Assembly (NCBI GenBank): GCA_020638095.1 | Contig: JACKJF010000007.1 | Span: forward strand, 1-36,158 | Direction: 5' to 3' | Source: Hyphomicrobiaceae bacterium | GTDB lineage: Bacteria; Pseudomonadota; Alphaproteobacteria; Rhizobiales; Devosiaceae | Length of the DNA stretch: 36,158 nucleotides | Shown here: piece by piece, positions 1-9,216 of the stretch | Layout of the letters: each line of letters opens with the position of its first letter | How positions within the stretch are numbered: the stretch's first letter is position 1 | Notes under the pieces: generated by a model | What the model was told of the DNA's origin: nothing | What the model saw: only the letters and a program-made list of their open reading frames with translations | Database searches by the model: none | Translations under genes and position numbers: made by a program

Positions 1-34
1 GATTTTCCAGATGATAGAAGAGGATATCGGTCAT
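1..34 (-). CDS. holC: DNA polymerase III chi subunit (partial, N-terminus only)
   Basis: Reading leftward from an ATG whose first base is at 34 gives MTDILFYHLEN before the window ends. This matches the usual start of HolC proteins (M-T-x-V/I-L-F-Y-H-L). HolC links the clamp-loader complex to single-strand binding protein at the replication fork. Only 11 codons are visible, so the call rests on this motif plus context: holC commonly lies divergent to lptF in alphaproteobacteria. No clear ribosome binding site is seen. It could be another protein with a similar start. Confidence 0.6.
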   Translation of the reverse strand, partial: MTDILFYHLEN

Positions 35-184
35 GTCTGAGAGACTGATTCATTTGGAACGGCCGGACGCAGCCGGGTCAAAGTGTGCGCCAGGGACTTG
101 CCGAGGTCAACGGCGCAGCGTGTGCGGTTCAGGGGTGGCGGAAAGCCCGGTTGACCCCGCTGCCGCACTATGTTCACTGGCTGC

Positions 185-1264
185 ATGAGCCGTTTGTCGC
201 GCTATCTGCTGGTCCAGTTTTTGCACGATGCCGTGGCCCTTTACCTTGTGGCCGCGACCCTCGTGTGGCTGACCAACATGCTGCGGCTGTTCGACCTCGT
301 GACCGCCAAGGGCCAGGGACTTTTCACGCTCGCGGCTCAGGCATTTTTGACCACGCCGTCGCTGGCACGCGAGATTCTCTACATCTGCATGGCGATCGGG
401 CTGGCGCGGGCCTTTTCGGCGCTTCAGAATTCGCGCGAGCTGCATACGATCCACATCACAAACCGGGTCACCGCCATTTGGGGAGCCCTGTTCTGGTTCA
501 GCCTGATCGGCGTCGTGACCGTCGAGTTTCTTGCGCACTGGGGCGAGCCAGTTTCGAAACGGTCGGCCGTCGAATGGCAGGCGCAGATCGCGGCGGAGCT
601 GGTTGGTGAGAACCTCACACCCGGCCGGTTTACGGAAATCTCCGACGGCGTGGTGGTGCGCATCGGTCCGCGTCTGCCTGACGGCACGATCACCAACTTC
701 TTTGCGGACGACACGCGGGCCGACACCCGACGGACCTATATCGCGGACACGGCAGTGGTCATCAAGAAAGACGGAATCTATCAGCTCAGCCTGCGCGACG
801 GCACGCTGCAGTCGCAGCCTTCAAACGACAAATATTCCGAGGTCGCGTTTTCGCGCTACGAACTCGAAGTCAACAGCCTGACCGAAGTCGAGAACCCCGC
901 AAATGACATCAAACAGCGCAGCACGGTTCAACTGCTCAGCCGGGGGCGGATGGTTCCGGCGGTGATAGCGGTGCTGCAGCAGAGAAATGCGGAAGCCCTC
1001 CGCATGGTCGGCGTGTTCCTGCTCGTGGCGTCGCTGATGATGTTCCCCAACTCGCGCCGTGGCCGGAGATGGGTGCCGCCGGAACTACTCATTCTTGCGA
1101 CCTGTTTTGCCGAACGTTCACTTTCGAACTTCGCCGCCGACGGCAATCCTTGGGGCAATTATGTCGGACCTGGCCTGATGATTGCCGCGGCTCTCGTCGC
1201 GTTCGGGGTCCGGTTCTGGCCGCGCCGAGCGGCCGCGCCCAGCCCGGTCAAGGCTGCAACATGA
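185..1264 (+). CDS. lptF: LPS export ABC transporter permease LptF
   Basis: One of the two inner-membrane permeases of the LptB2FG transporter, which extracts lipopolysaccharide from the inner membrane and passes it to the LptC/LptA bridge. The 359-residue product has the YjgP/YjgQ layout: about three membrane segments in the first 120 residues, a periplasmic beta-rich domain (about 120-265), then three C-terminal membrane segments. The start chosen gives MSRLSRYLLVQ; an in-frame ATG at 170 would add five residues, and neither has a good ribosome binding site. Its stop overlaps the lptG start (ATGA), which implies translational coupling. It is followed by lptG and lptD, so the whole LPS exit path is encoded together. 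Confidence 0.93.
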   Translation: MSRLSRYLLVQFLHDAVALYLVAATLVWLTNMLRLFDLVTAKGQGLFTLAAQAFLTTPSLAREILYICMAIGLARAFSALQNSRELHTIHITNRVTAIWGALFWFSLIGVVTVEFLAHWGEPVSKRSAVEWQAQIAAELVGENLTPGRFTEISDGVVVRIGPRLPDGTITNFFADDTRADTRRTYIADTAVVIKKDGIYQLSLRDGTLQSQPSNDKYSEVAFSRYELEVNSLTEVENPANDIKQRSTVQLLSRGRMVPAVIAVLQQRNAEALRMVGVFLLVASLMMFPNSRRGRRWVPPELLILATCFAERSLSNFAADGNPWGNYVGPGLMIAAALVAFGVRFWPRRAAAPSPVKAAT

Positions 1265-2334
1265 GCCGCCTCGACTGGTTCATCACCCGCCGCATGGCGC
1301 TCCGCATTCTGGGCGTGGTTCTGGTCTTCTTTTGCCTGATCCTCTTGTCAGAAAGCCTTGATACGGGCCGTTTCGAGAAAATCTCGGCTTCGTCGGGCGA
1401 GGCGGATGCGTGGCTCGCCATTCTCACCTCGGCATCGCGCTGGGCGATCAAATCGCTTTCCGTAACGGTTCTGATCGGCGGCGTGGTTGGCCTGCTGGAA
1501 TTCCAGAACCATCGCGAATTCGTCGTGGTCAAGGCGACGGGCATGTCGATCTGGCGCATCATGCGCGGGCCGGTTGTTTTCGTTTTCGTCTTCGGGCTGA
1601 TCGTGACGCTCGCCCTTGAGACGGTTTCGACCTCGTTCAACCGCGACGTCAATCCGACCCCGCCTGGTCTTGGTGGCGGCGTCGCGCGGTCAACGAGCGA
1701 CCTCTGGCTGGCGCAGACGGGGGCAGACGGGAACTACTACCTTACGGCAAAGTCGTCGCTCCGGCGCGGGCAGGTTTTGCGCAATGTGACCATCTTTCCG
1801 CTGTGGCAGACCGATATCCGGCGCATTACCGCCGCGCGGGCCGATTTTGACCGCAACCGGTGGGAGTTGAAAACGGTCGAGTTGACGCACGCCGACGGGT
1901 CGGTCGAAGAGAAAGACCAGTACCGGCTGCGCACGCAAAGCACCGTTGCAGATTTGCGACTCATCGTCGGTTCGACCGAGGATTTCACCTTCTACGAACT
2001 TGTCACTGTGCTCAGGAATGGCATAACTGAACCAGTGGTGCGCGCCGCGGCATTGACCCGCTTTTTCAAGCTCTTGTCGCTGCCCCTGTTGCTTGTTGGT
2101 TCTTTGTTAATCGCGTTTGCATTTACCGCGGGTTATCGAAGGGACAATAACTACGGGCTAACCATAATTTATGGTATCGTGCTGGGGTTCGTTGTGTTCG
2201 TAATTACCGAGATGGCCGACAGGGCAGGTTCGTCGGGTGTGTTGGATGCGACCTACGCGACGTGGGGACCAGCGGTAGTGTCCATGCTCATCGGAGTGAG
2301 CGTGCTGCTGCACAAGGAAGACGGGCGAGCGTAA
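1261..2334 (+). CDS. lptG: LPS export ABC transporter permease LptG
   Basis: Partner permease of LptF in the LptB2FG lipopolysaccharide exporter. The 357-residue product starts MSRLDWFITRRMALRI and has a first membrane helix at about 13-32, two more by residue 120, a periplasmic domain (about 125-270) and three C-terminal helices, as in the YjgP/YjgQ family. The conserved segment with GVVGLLEFQNHREFVVVKA before the third helix is typical of LptG. The start overlaps the lptF stop by four bases, and its TAA stop shares one base with the lptD ATG (TAATG). This packs lptF-lptG-lptD as one translation-coupled unit. No ATPase gene (lptB) is in the window; it is usually encoded elsewhere in this group. 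Confidence 0.93.
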   Translation: MSRLDWFITRRMALRILGVVLVFFCLILLSESLDTGRFEKISASSGEADAWLAILTSASRWAIKSLSVTVLIGGVVGLLEFQNHREFVVVKATGMSIWRIMRGPVVFVFVFGLIVTLALETVSTSFNRDVNPTPPGLGGGVARSTSDLWLAQTGADGNYYLTAKSSLRRGQVLRNVTIFPLWQTDIRRITAARADFDRNRWELKTVELTHADGSVEEKDQYRLRTQSTVADLRLIVGSTEDFTFYELVTVLRNGITEPVVRAAALTRFFKLLSLPLLLVGSLLIAFAFTAGYRRDNNYGLTIIYGIVLGFVVFVITEMADRAGSSGVLDATYATWGPAVVSMLIGVSVLLHKEDGRA

Positions 2335-4730
2335 TGCGTCAGCGCCGCGCAGCATCTTTGAGACTACTGCTCGGCGGGATTCTGGGCGGATTGGCGCTCG
2401 CGCTTTGCAGCGCCGCACCCGCAAGCGCGCAGACACTCGGCCCCTATTTCGGCATCGACACCCAGGAACCCAACAGCGGTCCGCACCGGCGCCTGTTGCC
2501 CGAAGGTTTCTTCGACAATTTTCCAACCTCGAAAATCGGGGACATCGCGGTCGAGGCCGATACGCTGACGTTTGACGCCGACACCAACATGGTGATCGCC
2601 ACCGGCAACGTGCAGATGTCCTATCAGGGCTGGCTCGGCAATGCCGACCGCGCCGAATATGATCGGACGACCGGCGATCTGGTCCTTATCGGGCATGCGA
2701 TCGTTCGCGACCCCGATGAAGTCGTCTACACCGGTGACCGTATTTCGGTGACCGGCGACATGAAGCTGGCTTTTGCCAATGCGCTGCGCCTGCAAACGCC
2801 GAACGGCGCGCTCATAACAGGCACGACTGCGGAATATCGCGATCAGACGGTCGCAATGTTCGAGGACGGCACCTATGCGCCGTGCGGGCTCTGCCAGGAC
2901 GAAAACGGAAATACGATCGGCTGGAGCGTGCATGCAGCGCGGGCGGTTCTGAACCGCGAAGAGAAGACGCTTTACGTCGAGGAACCGACGATCGTGCTCC
3001 TCGGTCATCCGATTGCGACCATTCCCTTCTACTGGCTTCCCGACCCGACCGACCCCAGATCGCCCGGCTTCCGGTTGCCGCGCACGGGCTACACGAAAAA
3101 GCAGGGCTTCAGTCTTTCGGTGCCGTTCTTCACACCGTTCGGGCCGGACAGCGATCTCTGGCTGACCCCGAAGGTCATGTCGCGGCAGGGCGGCCTGCTC
3201 AGCGGCGATTTCACCCACCGGTTTGGTATGGGCAGCGTTTCCGTTCTTGCCGCGGGAATTTACCAATTCGATCCGGCAGCTTATGGCGCGCAGGTCGGCA
3301 ATCGTTCGTGGCGTGGCGCGATACAGGGTTCCGGTCGGTTCACACCCATCGAAAACTGGTCGGCAGGTTGGTCGTACCAAAAGTTCAGCGATCCAAACTT
3401 CACCCACGACTACAAACTCGAAGGCTATCGGTCGATCAACAATGCCTACGTTCAGCATCTGAGCGAAGACATTTTCTTCGATGCGCGGCTGCAGGAATTC
3501 CTGAGACAAGGCCCGTACGTCACGCCGGCTCAGCAAAGCCAGGAAGGCGCAACCTTGCCGCTTGCGACTTATGAGCAGATGCTGTTCCTGCCGCAGGAAA
3601 TGGGCAACGTCCGGATCAGCGGCGATTTGATCGGTGTTTCTCGCGGGCTAGACGATGTCCATACAGTCGGGCTTCTCACCGATATCGACGGCTACATGGG
3701 CAATAAGGTGCATGGCAGCGCAGAAGCCCTTTGGTCCAAGCAGTGGATTGTACCTGGCGGGCTGGTGGTGACGCCAAGCGCCGGGCTGAAGCTCGACGGC
3801 GCCTACTATGACGGCGCGAGCACGTTGAGCCCGGTTGCAACCACGCTCTTCTCTGCGACGCCGATTGCTGCGCTCGACGTTCGTTTCCCGATGATCGCGA
3901 TCGACGGGGACAACACGAACCTGTTTGAGCCGATTGCCCAGATCTACTATCGCGGCTCAAGCACGAGCATGCCGGGCATCAATAACGATAATGCCCAGGG
4001 CTTCCAGTTCGAAGACACCAACTTGTTCAGCTTCAACCGCTTTTCCGGCAGTGACCGCCAGGAAACCGGGCTGCGCGCCAATCTGGGCGGGCAGTACATG
4101 GCCAATTTTGAGGACGGCAGCTGGCTGAGGCTGATCGGCGGACAAAGCTATCAACTCGCGGGCTTCAACGCCTTTTCGATCACTGACCATACACTGCTTG
4201 GACCGGGCACCGGCCTTGGCGGGGTGACCTCCAATCTGGTTGCCGGCGCGAACGCCTATCTCGGCGGCGGAGTCGAAGTGGCGGGCAAGATCGAGGTCGA
4301 TCCGACCACTCCGATGGTCACGCGCGGCGGAATTGGCACCCAGCTTCGCTTCGATGCCTTCACGCTCGACACGAACTATTATTACGAAGCAGCGAACCCG
4401 GCCGCCGGTGTCACCAAGCCAACACACGTGGTTTCTGCCAAGGTTGCCGTTCCGCTTTATGACGACAGACCCGTGGTTGTGCGAGGCGCGTGGAACATTG
4501 CCGGCGCGACGGTCGACGGCTCGGTAAGCGTGCCGTTCGCCGACTATTGGTCTGCAAAGGTTGGCGGGTCGTGGGACCTTGCCGCCAGCGACTGGACCAG
4601 CCTGCGCACCGAAGTCAAATATGACGACAATTATCTGATTTACGGCGGCTATTACCGCATCGGCCACAATATCGTGACCAACAATCTCAGCCACAGGTTC
4701 GGCGTCATTCTCAATCTCAAGGGCCCGTGA
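2334..4730 (+). CDS. lptD: LPS assembly outer membrane protein LptD
   Basis: Outer-membrane beta-barrel that, with lipoprotein LptE, inserts LPS into the outer leaflet. The 798-residue product begins with a signal peptide (about residues 1-34, cleavage after APASA-Q). An OstA/LptA-like beta-jellyroll domain follows (about 55-180, containing VEADTLTFDADTNMVIATGN). The long C-terminal part is the LptD barrel, rich in alternating aromatic strands and ending in LNLKGP. Cys184 and Cys187 (CGLC) lie at the domain junction and may form the disulfide expected for LptD. The start was placed at 2334 because it gives the signal peptide and the TAATG junction with lptG; a longer in-frame extension to 2262 lies inside lptG and is unlikely. 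Confidence 0.95.
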   Translation: MRQRRAASLRLLLGGILGGLALALCSAAPASAQTLGPYFGIDTQEPNSGPHRRLLPEGFFDNFPTSKIGDIAVEADTLTFDADTNMVIATGNVQMSYQGWLGNADRAEYDRTTGDLVLIGHAIVRDPDEVVYTGDRISVTGDMKLAFANALRLQTPNGALITGTTAEYRDQTVAMFEDGTYAPCGLCQDENGNTIGWSVHAARAVLNREEKTLYVEEPTIVLLGHPIATIPFYWLPDPTDPRSPGFRLPRTGYTKKQGFSLSVPFFTPFGPDSDLWLTPKVMSRQGGLLSGDFTHRFGMGSVSVLAAGIYQFDPAAYGAQVGNRSWRGAIQGSGRFTPIENWSAGWSYQKFSDPNFTHDYKLEGYRSINNAYVQHLSEDIFFDARLQEFLRQGPYVTPAQQSQEGATLPLATYEQMLFLPQEMGNVRISGDLIGVSRGLDDVHTVGLLTDIDGYMGNKVHGSAEALWSKQWIVPGGLVVTPSAGLKLDGAYYDGASTLSPVATTLFSATPIAALDVRFPMIAIDGDNTNLFEPIAQIYYRGSSTSMPGINNDNAQGFQFEDTNLFSFNRFSGSDRQETGLRANLGGQYMANFEDGSWLRLIGGQSYQLAGFNAFSITDHTLLGPGTGLGGVTSNLVAGANAYLGGGVEVAGKIEVDPTTPMVTRGGIGTQLRFDAFTLDTNYYYEAANPAAGVTKPTHVVSAKVAVPLYDDRPVVVRGAWNIAGATVDGSVSVPFADYWSAKVGGSWDLAASDWTSLRTEVKYDDNYLIYGGYYRIGHNIVTNNLSHRFGVILNLKGP

Positions 4731-4740
4731 TCGGCAAGCC

Positions 4741-4757
4741 GGTGCCCGGCGGGCACC
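4741..4757. other. Short perfect hairpin between lptD and surA
   Basis: A 7-bp inverted repeat GGTGCCC / GGGCACC with a GGC loop lies 11 bases after the lptD stop. No T run follows, so it is not a standard intrinsic terminator. It may slow polymerase or protect mRNA ends between lptD and surA. The function is inferred only. Confidence 0.35.
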
Positions 4758-4831
4758 GAGGCAACCGAGGCCACCCGAAATTGGCCGCATTTCGAACCGA
4801 AAAGCGGCCGACCAAGCTGTGAGGAAGTAAC

Positions 4832-5749
4832 ATGCGCGTTCATCAGGCGGCGACCCGATTCCTGGCGATCTTTCTGCTGCTGCTTGCGGTTGCCACCAGC
4901 GCCCGGGCGGATTCAATCGCGGCAACGGTCAACGATCAGGCGATCACAACCACCCAGGTCTCCCAGCGCGCGCGCCTCCTCAGCCTTGAGCGCAAGGGCG
5001 GCAGCGACAACGAGCGCATGCGGATGGCGCGTGACGAACTGATCGACGAACAGCTCAAGATCCAGGAAGCGGCGCGGCTGGGCATTTCGGTGTCCAACGC
5101 CGATGTCGATCAGGCCTATCTCAACATCGCGCGCAGCCTAAATATCAGCACCGACAACCTCAGCAACGTGCTGCAGCAAAGCGGCGTCGCGGTCAGCACT
5201 CTGCGCGACCGCCTCAAGGCGCAGATCGCCTGGCAGCGGATCACACAGGCAGTCATCGCCAGCCGCGTTCAGTTCTCCGAAGTGGAGCTCGAGCAGCAGG
5301 CCGCCGCCAAGCTGACGGACGCAGACAATTACGACTATGTGCTGAAGGAAATCCGTTTCATCATTCCGCGCAATTCCAACGTCACACAGTCACGCCGCAT
5401 GGCCGACGCAAACAAGTACCGGCAAAGCTTTCAGGGTTGCGACTCTGCCGTCCAGCTCTCCCTTTCCTATACCGATGCGGCGGTGGTCGACGTTGGACGC
5501 CGTCACGCCACGCAACTGCCCGACGAAATGGCAAATGAACTGGCCACTTTGAGCGTGGGCGGCATCACCAAGCCGCGTGTGGTCGAAAACGGCGTTTCGA
5601 TGCTTGCGGTCTGCGACAAGACCGAGGCGCGAGATCTGACATTCGTCACCGGCGAAGTCCGTCAGGAAGTGGGAACCGAGCAGCTGCAGGCTGCCGCCGA
5701 CGCCTACCTGAAGGACCTGCGCGACAAGGCCAACATCATCCTGCGCTAG
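4832..5749 (+). CDS. surA: SurA-type periplasmic chaperone / peptidylprolyl isomerase
   Basis: Periplasmic chaperone that escorts unfolded outer membrane proteins to the BAM machine. The 305-residue product has a signal peptide (about 1-27, cleavage near ARA-D), then IAATVNDQAITTTQVSQRA, the typical SurA N-terminal domain opening. A helical chaperone domain runs to about residue 155, and a single parvulin-like region spans about 170-275. It is shorter than the two-parvulin enterobacterial SurA (about 430 residues), as is common in alphaproteobacteria, and the isomerase domain looks divergent, so chaperone activity is the safer claim. The start has a GAGG-type site upstream. It lies between lptD and pdxA, the classical order lptD-surA-pdxA-rsmA. 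Confidence 0.88.
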   Translation: MRVHQAATRFLAIFLLLLAVATSARADSIAATVNDQAITTTQVSQRARLLSLERKGGSDNERMRMARDELIDEQLKIQEAARLGISVSNADVDQAYLNIARSLNISTDNLSNVLQQSGVAVSTLRDRLKAQIAWQRITQAVIASRVQFSEVELEQQAAAKLTDADNYDYVLKEIRFIIPRNSNVTQSRRMADANKYRQSFQGCDSAVQLSLSYTDAAVVDVGRRHATQLPDEMANELATLSVGGITKPRVVENGVSMLAVCDKTEARDLTFVTGEVRQEVGTEQLQAAADAYLKDLRDKANIILR

Positions 5750-5753
5750 GGAA

Positions 5754-6764
5754 ATGGCAGCCTCTCCCCTTCCGCTCGCCGTCAGCATGGGAGAGCCGGC
5801 GGGCATCGGCCCGGACCTGTTGTTGTCGCTTTATGCCCTCCGTCAGGAAACCCGGCTGAAGCCGTTCATCGTCTTTGGTCATCGTCAATTTCTTGAAGCC
5901 CGCGCGGAGCGGCTCGGGCTCGAGATTGAATTCGTTGAATGTTTCGCCCGCGAGGCGGCTGACGCATTTCCAGAAAAACTGCCAGTCTTTGATCTCGGCG
6001 GCGAATGCGCCGATCTGCCCGGCGAACCGACCAGCGCCACCGCGGACATCGTGACGACCGCAATCGCCCGCGGGGTCGATGCGGTGATGCAGGGGCTTTG
6101 CAGCGCGCTTGTCACGGCGCCGATCAACAAGGCGGTGCTGCAACTGGCGGGCTTTCCCTATCCCGGGCACACCGAATATCTCGCCGCCTTGGCAGCCCCC
6201 GGCGGAACGCCCCCGCGCGTGCTGATGATGCTGGCCGACCGGAAACACCGGGTCGTGCCGCTAACCATCCACATTCCCTTGCGCGACGTTCCGGACCTCA
6301 TTCGAACCGATCTGGTGGTCGAGTGCGTGCAGCTTCTGGCCGCAGAACTCCAGCAACGCTTCGGCATTCAAACACCGAAAATCGGCGTAAGCGGGCTCAA
6401 CCCGCATGCCGGTGAAGATGGTTTGATGGGCAGCGAAGACGCGCGGGAAATTGCGCCGGCGATTTCGATCCTGCGGTCGCTCGGGTTTGACGTCACAGGT
6501 CCCCTGCCCGCCGACACGCTGTTCGTTCCGAAAAACTGGGAACGGTTCGACTGTGTCGTGGCCATGTATCACGACCAGGCCCTGATCCCGATCAAGACCA
6601 TCGCGTTTGATCGAGCGGTCAACATCACCCTCGGGCTGCCATTCGTCCGCACGTCGCCCGATCACGGAACGGCATTCGAACTGGCCGGAACCGGAAAAGG
6701 CAGCGCCGCGAGCATGCTGCAGGCGATCCGTCTCGCCTCGGAGCTTGGCGGACGCGGCGCATGA
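5754..6764 (+). CDS. pdxA: 4-hydroxythreonine-4-phosphate dehydrogenase
   Basis: Catalyses NAD-dependent oxidation of 4-hydroxythreonine-4-phosphate in the DXP-dependent route to pyridoxal 5'-phosphate (vitamin B6), in the cytoplasm. The 336-residue product has the family opening SMGEPAGIGPDL. The metal-binding histidines are visible in PGHTEYLA (near residue 139), GLNPHAGEDG (near 217) and AMYHDQALIP (near 272), and the C-terminal RTSPDHGTAFELAGTGKG motif is intact. The length is normal. It begins four bases after the surA stop and its TGA overlaps the rsmA ATG (ATGA), so it is in a coupled operon with both. Confidence 0.96.
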   Translation: MAASPLPLAVSMGEPAGIGPDLLLSLYALRQETRLKPFIVFGHRQFLEARAERLGLEIEFVECFAREAADAFPEKLPVFDLGGECADLPGEPTSATADIVTTAIARGVDAVMQGLCSALVTAPINKAVLQLAGFPYPGHTEYLAALAAPGGTPPRVLMMLADRKHRVVPLTIHIPLRDVPDLIRTDLVVECVQLLAAELQQRFGIQTPKIGVSGLNPHAGEDGLMGSEDAREIAPAISILRSLGFDVTGPLPADTLFVPKNWERFDCVVAMYHDQALIPIKTIAFDRAVNITLGLPFVRTSPDHGTAFELAGTGKGSAASMLQAIRLASELGGRGA

Positions 6765-7618
6765 GCGGGGTCGCTGACCTGCCTCCCCTCAGGGAGATCA
6801 TCGCCGAGCTCGGACTTTCGGCGCGCAAGGAACTCGGCCAGAATTTCCTTTTTGACCTCAATCTGACCGGACGAATTGCCCGGTCGGCGGGTGATCTTTC
6901 GTCTTCGACGGTCGTCGAAATCGGCCCGGGGCCGGGCGGGCTGACGCGCGCCTTGCTGATGGCCGGCGCGACGGATCTGATTGTCGTCGAACGCGACCCG
7001 CGCGTGCGGCCGGCGCTTGAGGCGATTGCGGCTGTCGCGCCGGGAGCAGTCAGGATCATTGAAGCGGACGCCCTCGAGATTGATGTTGCCTCGCTCTCGG
7101 ATGCGCCGATCAAGATTGTCGCCAACCTGCCCTACAACGTCGCCACTCCCCTGTTGACCGGCTGGTTGACGCATCCGGATTGGCCAGGACGGTTCGAGAG
7201 CCTGACGCTGATGTTCCAGCGTGAAGTCGCCGACCGGATCTGTGCCGCGCCCGGCAGCAAGGCCTATGGACGATTAAGCGTTCTTTGCGCCTGGAAGACC
7301 GAACGGCGAAAACTTTTTGACGTTTCACCGGCGGCATTCACGCCTCCGCCAAAGGTCACGTCCTCGATCGTGCAACTGGTGCCCGCGAAGACCGCCCGCG
7401 CAGTTCCCCTCGGTCTTTTCGAAGCGGTCACGCGTGCAGCATTTGGTCAGCGGCGAAAAATGCTTCGCCAAAGCCTCAAGGCCACCGGCGCGCCGGTGGA
7501 AGCCATGCTGGCCGAGGCGGGGCTGAAAGGCACCGAGCGCGCCGAAGAGCTCACGCCTGAACAGTTTCTCGATCTGGCGGAAATTGTCGGCCGATTGCGT
7601 CAGAGCTTTTCAGATTGA
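6761..7618 (+). CDS. rsmA: 16S rRNA dimethyladenosine transferase RsmA (KsgA)
   Basis: Dimethylates A1518 and A1519 (E. coli numbering) in helix 45 of 16S rRNA, using S-adenosylmethionine, as a late check on 30S assembly. The 285-residue product has the N-terminal ELGQNFLFD motif, SAM-binding motif I (EIGPGPGGLTRALL, about residues 49-62), the catalytic NLPYNV motif (about 125) and the C-terminal helical part with FGQRRKMLRQSLK. The start overlaps pdxA by four bases. Its last nine bases overlap, on the opposite strand, the 3' end of gmk. It is the last gene of the rightward envelope/B6 operon. Confidence 0.96.
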   Translation: MSGVADLPPLREIIAELGLSARKELGQNFLFDLNLTGRIARSAGDLSSSTVVEIGPGPGGLTRALLMAGATDLIVVERDPRVRPALEAIAAVAPGAVRIIEADALEIDVASLSDAPIKIVANLPYNVATPLLTGWLTHPDWPGRFESLTLMFQREVADRICAAPGSKAYGRLSVLCAWKTERRKLFDVSPAAFTPPPKVTSSIVQLVPAKTARAVPLGLFEAVTRAAFGQRRKMLRQSLKATGAPVEAMLAEAGLKGTERAEELTPEQFLDLAEIVGRLRQSFSD

Positions 7619-8251
7619 ATCAATCTGCGCCTGCAACTCCCTGACAAGTCCGCTTAAATTCGTCTGGCGCGTCCGGGCCAGCGTTGCGACTTCGAGAATG
7701 GCAGTCACCTTGCGGCAAGTATCGTCAAGGTTGTGATTGACCAGAACAAAATCGTATTCAGCCCAGTGCTCGATTTCGATGCGGGCGTTTCGCAGGCGGC
7801 GCATGATGACGTCGCCGTCGTCAAGCGCGCGCGTTTCGAGCCGTGATTTGAGTTCAGGAATGGAAGGCGGCAGCAGGAACACCGTCACCATGTCGGCGCG
7901 GCGTTTTTCGTAAAGCTGCTGGGTGCCCTGATAGTCTATGTCGAAAACGATGTCGCGGCCCTCGGAAATGAGCTCATCGACCCTAGCCGCCGGGGTCCCG
8001 TAGAAATTGCCATGCACCTCGGCGCTTTCGAGCAGTTCGCCGGCCGCCTGCATGCGGCGAAATTCGTCAACCGAAATGAAATAGTAGTCGACCCCGTCGA
8101 CCTCGCCGTTGCGCCGGGGCCTGGTGGTCACCGAGACCGACATGGAGAGATTTGGATTCTCGGCCAGCATTCGCCGCGTGGTCGAGGACTTGCCGGCGCC
8201 CGACGGCGACGCAATCACCAGCATGACCCCGCGCCGCTTGTTGACTGCCAT
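7610..8251 (-). CDS. gmk: Guanylate kinase
   Basis: Phosphorylates GMP to GDP with ATP, an essential purine step. The 213-residue product has the P-loop ASPSGAGKSS at about residues 14-23, the GMP-binding TTRPRRNGEVDGVDYYF region and the Asp-Tyr motif DIDYQGTQQL. The ATG start gives MAVNKRRGVMLVIASPSGAG, the normal start distance for the family; the frame stays open upstream but into the yicC junction. It is the last gene of the fabD-to-gmk leftward series, 25 bases after yicC, a frequent pairing (yicC-gmk). The 3' end overlaps the convergent rsmA by nine bases, so no separate terminator fits between them. Confidence 0.96.
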   Translation of the reverse strand: MAVNKRRGVMLVIASPSGAGKSSTTRRMLAENPNLSMSVSVTTRPRRNGEVDGVDYYFISVDEFRRMQAAGELLESAEVHGNFYGTPAARVDELISEGRDIVFDIDYQGTQQLYEKRRADMVTVFLLPPSIPELKSRLETRALDDGDVIMRRLRNARIEIEHWAEYDFVLVNHNLDDTCRKVTAILEVATLARTRQTNLSGLVRELQAQIDSI

Positions 8252-8276
8252 TCCGCCCCACCCCCGGCGCAAGCGC

Positions 8277-9170
8277 CTATTCGAGATTCTGCACCTGCTC
8301 CCGTAACTGGTCGATGACCGCCTTGAGGTCAAGTCCGACGGCGGTGAGTTCCACCGCGTGACTCTTCGAACAGAGCGTGTTTGCCTCGCGGTTGAACTCC
8401 TGCGCGAGAAAATCAAGCTTGCGGCCAATCGGTCCGCCCTCGCCAACAAGCTTCCTGGCCGCCACGACGTGCGCCTGAAGGCGATCGAGTTCCTCCTGGA
8501 TGTCGGCCTTGGTTGCCAGAAGCAGCGCCTCCTGGTGCAACCGCTCTTCCGACAAGCCGGCCGAGGCGTCGGTCAGGTCCTTGATCTGCTTACGGATGCG
8601 CTCGATGAAGACCTCGCGCTTGCGGCTTGGATGTTCGAGAGCGAGCTTGGTCAGCCGCTCGATCTCGTCAATCGAACGCAGAATTATGGACTTGAGTTCC
8701 GAGCCTTCTTCCGCGCGCACCCGGACCAATGCTTCGGCGCAGGTTTCGACGCTGTTAAGAATGGCGGCGTGCAGGTTCTTTTCCGCTTCCTCACTCAATT
8801 GGGTTTCGCGGGCCTCGAGTACGCCCTTGAGATTGAGAATGCCGTCGAGCCGGGGGCGGTCGGTTTCGATGCGCCCGGCCAGCGTGTCGAGCGCATCGAG
8901 CACGGCGCCCAGCGCCTGCTGGTTGACGCCAATCTCGGCCCCGCCATGCTCACGCGACAGAGTGACGTTCAGGGTCACAGAGCCGCGCGACAGGTGTCGG
9001 GAAAGGACGCGGCGCGCATCGCTTTCGATGGCGTCGAGGCCATTGGCGAGGCGAAGCTTAAGATCGAGGCCCCGGCCATTGACCGACTTGAGTTCGCACT
9101 GAAAATTGCAGCCCTGCGCGGCGCCCATGGTGCGCGCATAGCCGGTCATGCTGGCCACAGCATTGGACAT
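8277..9170 (-). CDS. yicC: YicC family endoribonuclease
   Basis: The 297-residue product starts MSNAVASMTGYART, the usual YicC N-terminus (SMTGY/F), and ends with the DUF1732 domain (GRKLDFLAQEFNREANTLCSKS). E. coli YicC is reported to be an endoribonuclease that affects small RNA stability; the physiological role here is not known. A longer upstream reading of the frame would run back into mltG and is rejected, because the SMTGY motif marks the true start. It sits 46 bases after mltG and 25 before gmk, in the same operon. All expected family segments look intact. Confidence 0.92.
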   Translation of the reverse strand: MSNAVASMTGYARTMGAAQGCNFQCELKSVNGRGLDLKLRLANGLDAIESDARRVLSRHLSRGSVTLNVTLSREHGGAEIGVNQQALGAVLDALDTLAGRIETDRPRLDGILNLKGVLEARETQLSEEAEKNLHAAILNSVETCAEALVRVRAEEGSELKSIILRSIDEIERLTKLALEHPSRKREVFIERIRKQIKDLTDASAGLSEERLHQEALLLATKADIQEELDRLQAHVVAARKLVGEGGPIGRKLDFLAQEFNREANTLCSKSHAVELTAVGLDLKAVIDQLREQVQNLE

Positions 9171-9216
9171 CGTGATCGTTGCTCCCCTTGCTGGCCAGGG
9201 AGCAACCGCCCCGGAC

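Noticed and set aside
2364..3536. A 390-codon open frame on the - strand within lptD
   Set aside because: It lies opposite a well-supported lptD, shows no domain and is Arg-rich, as expected for a GC-rich antisense frame.
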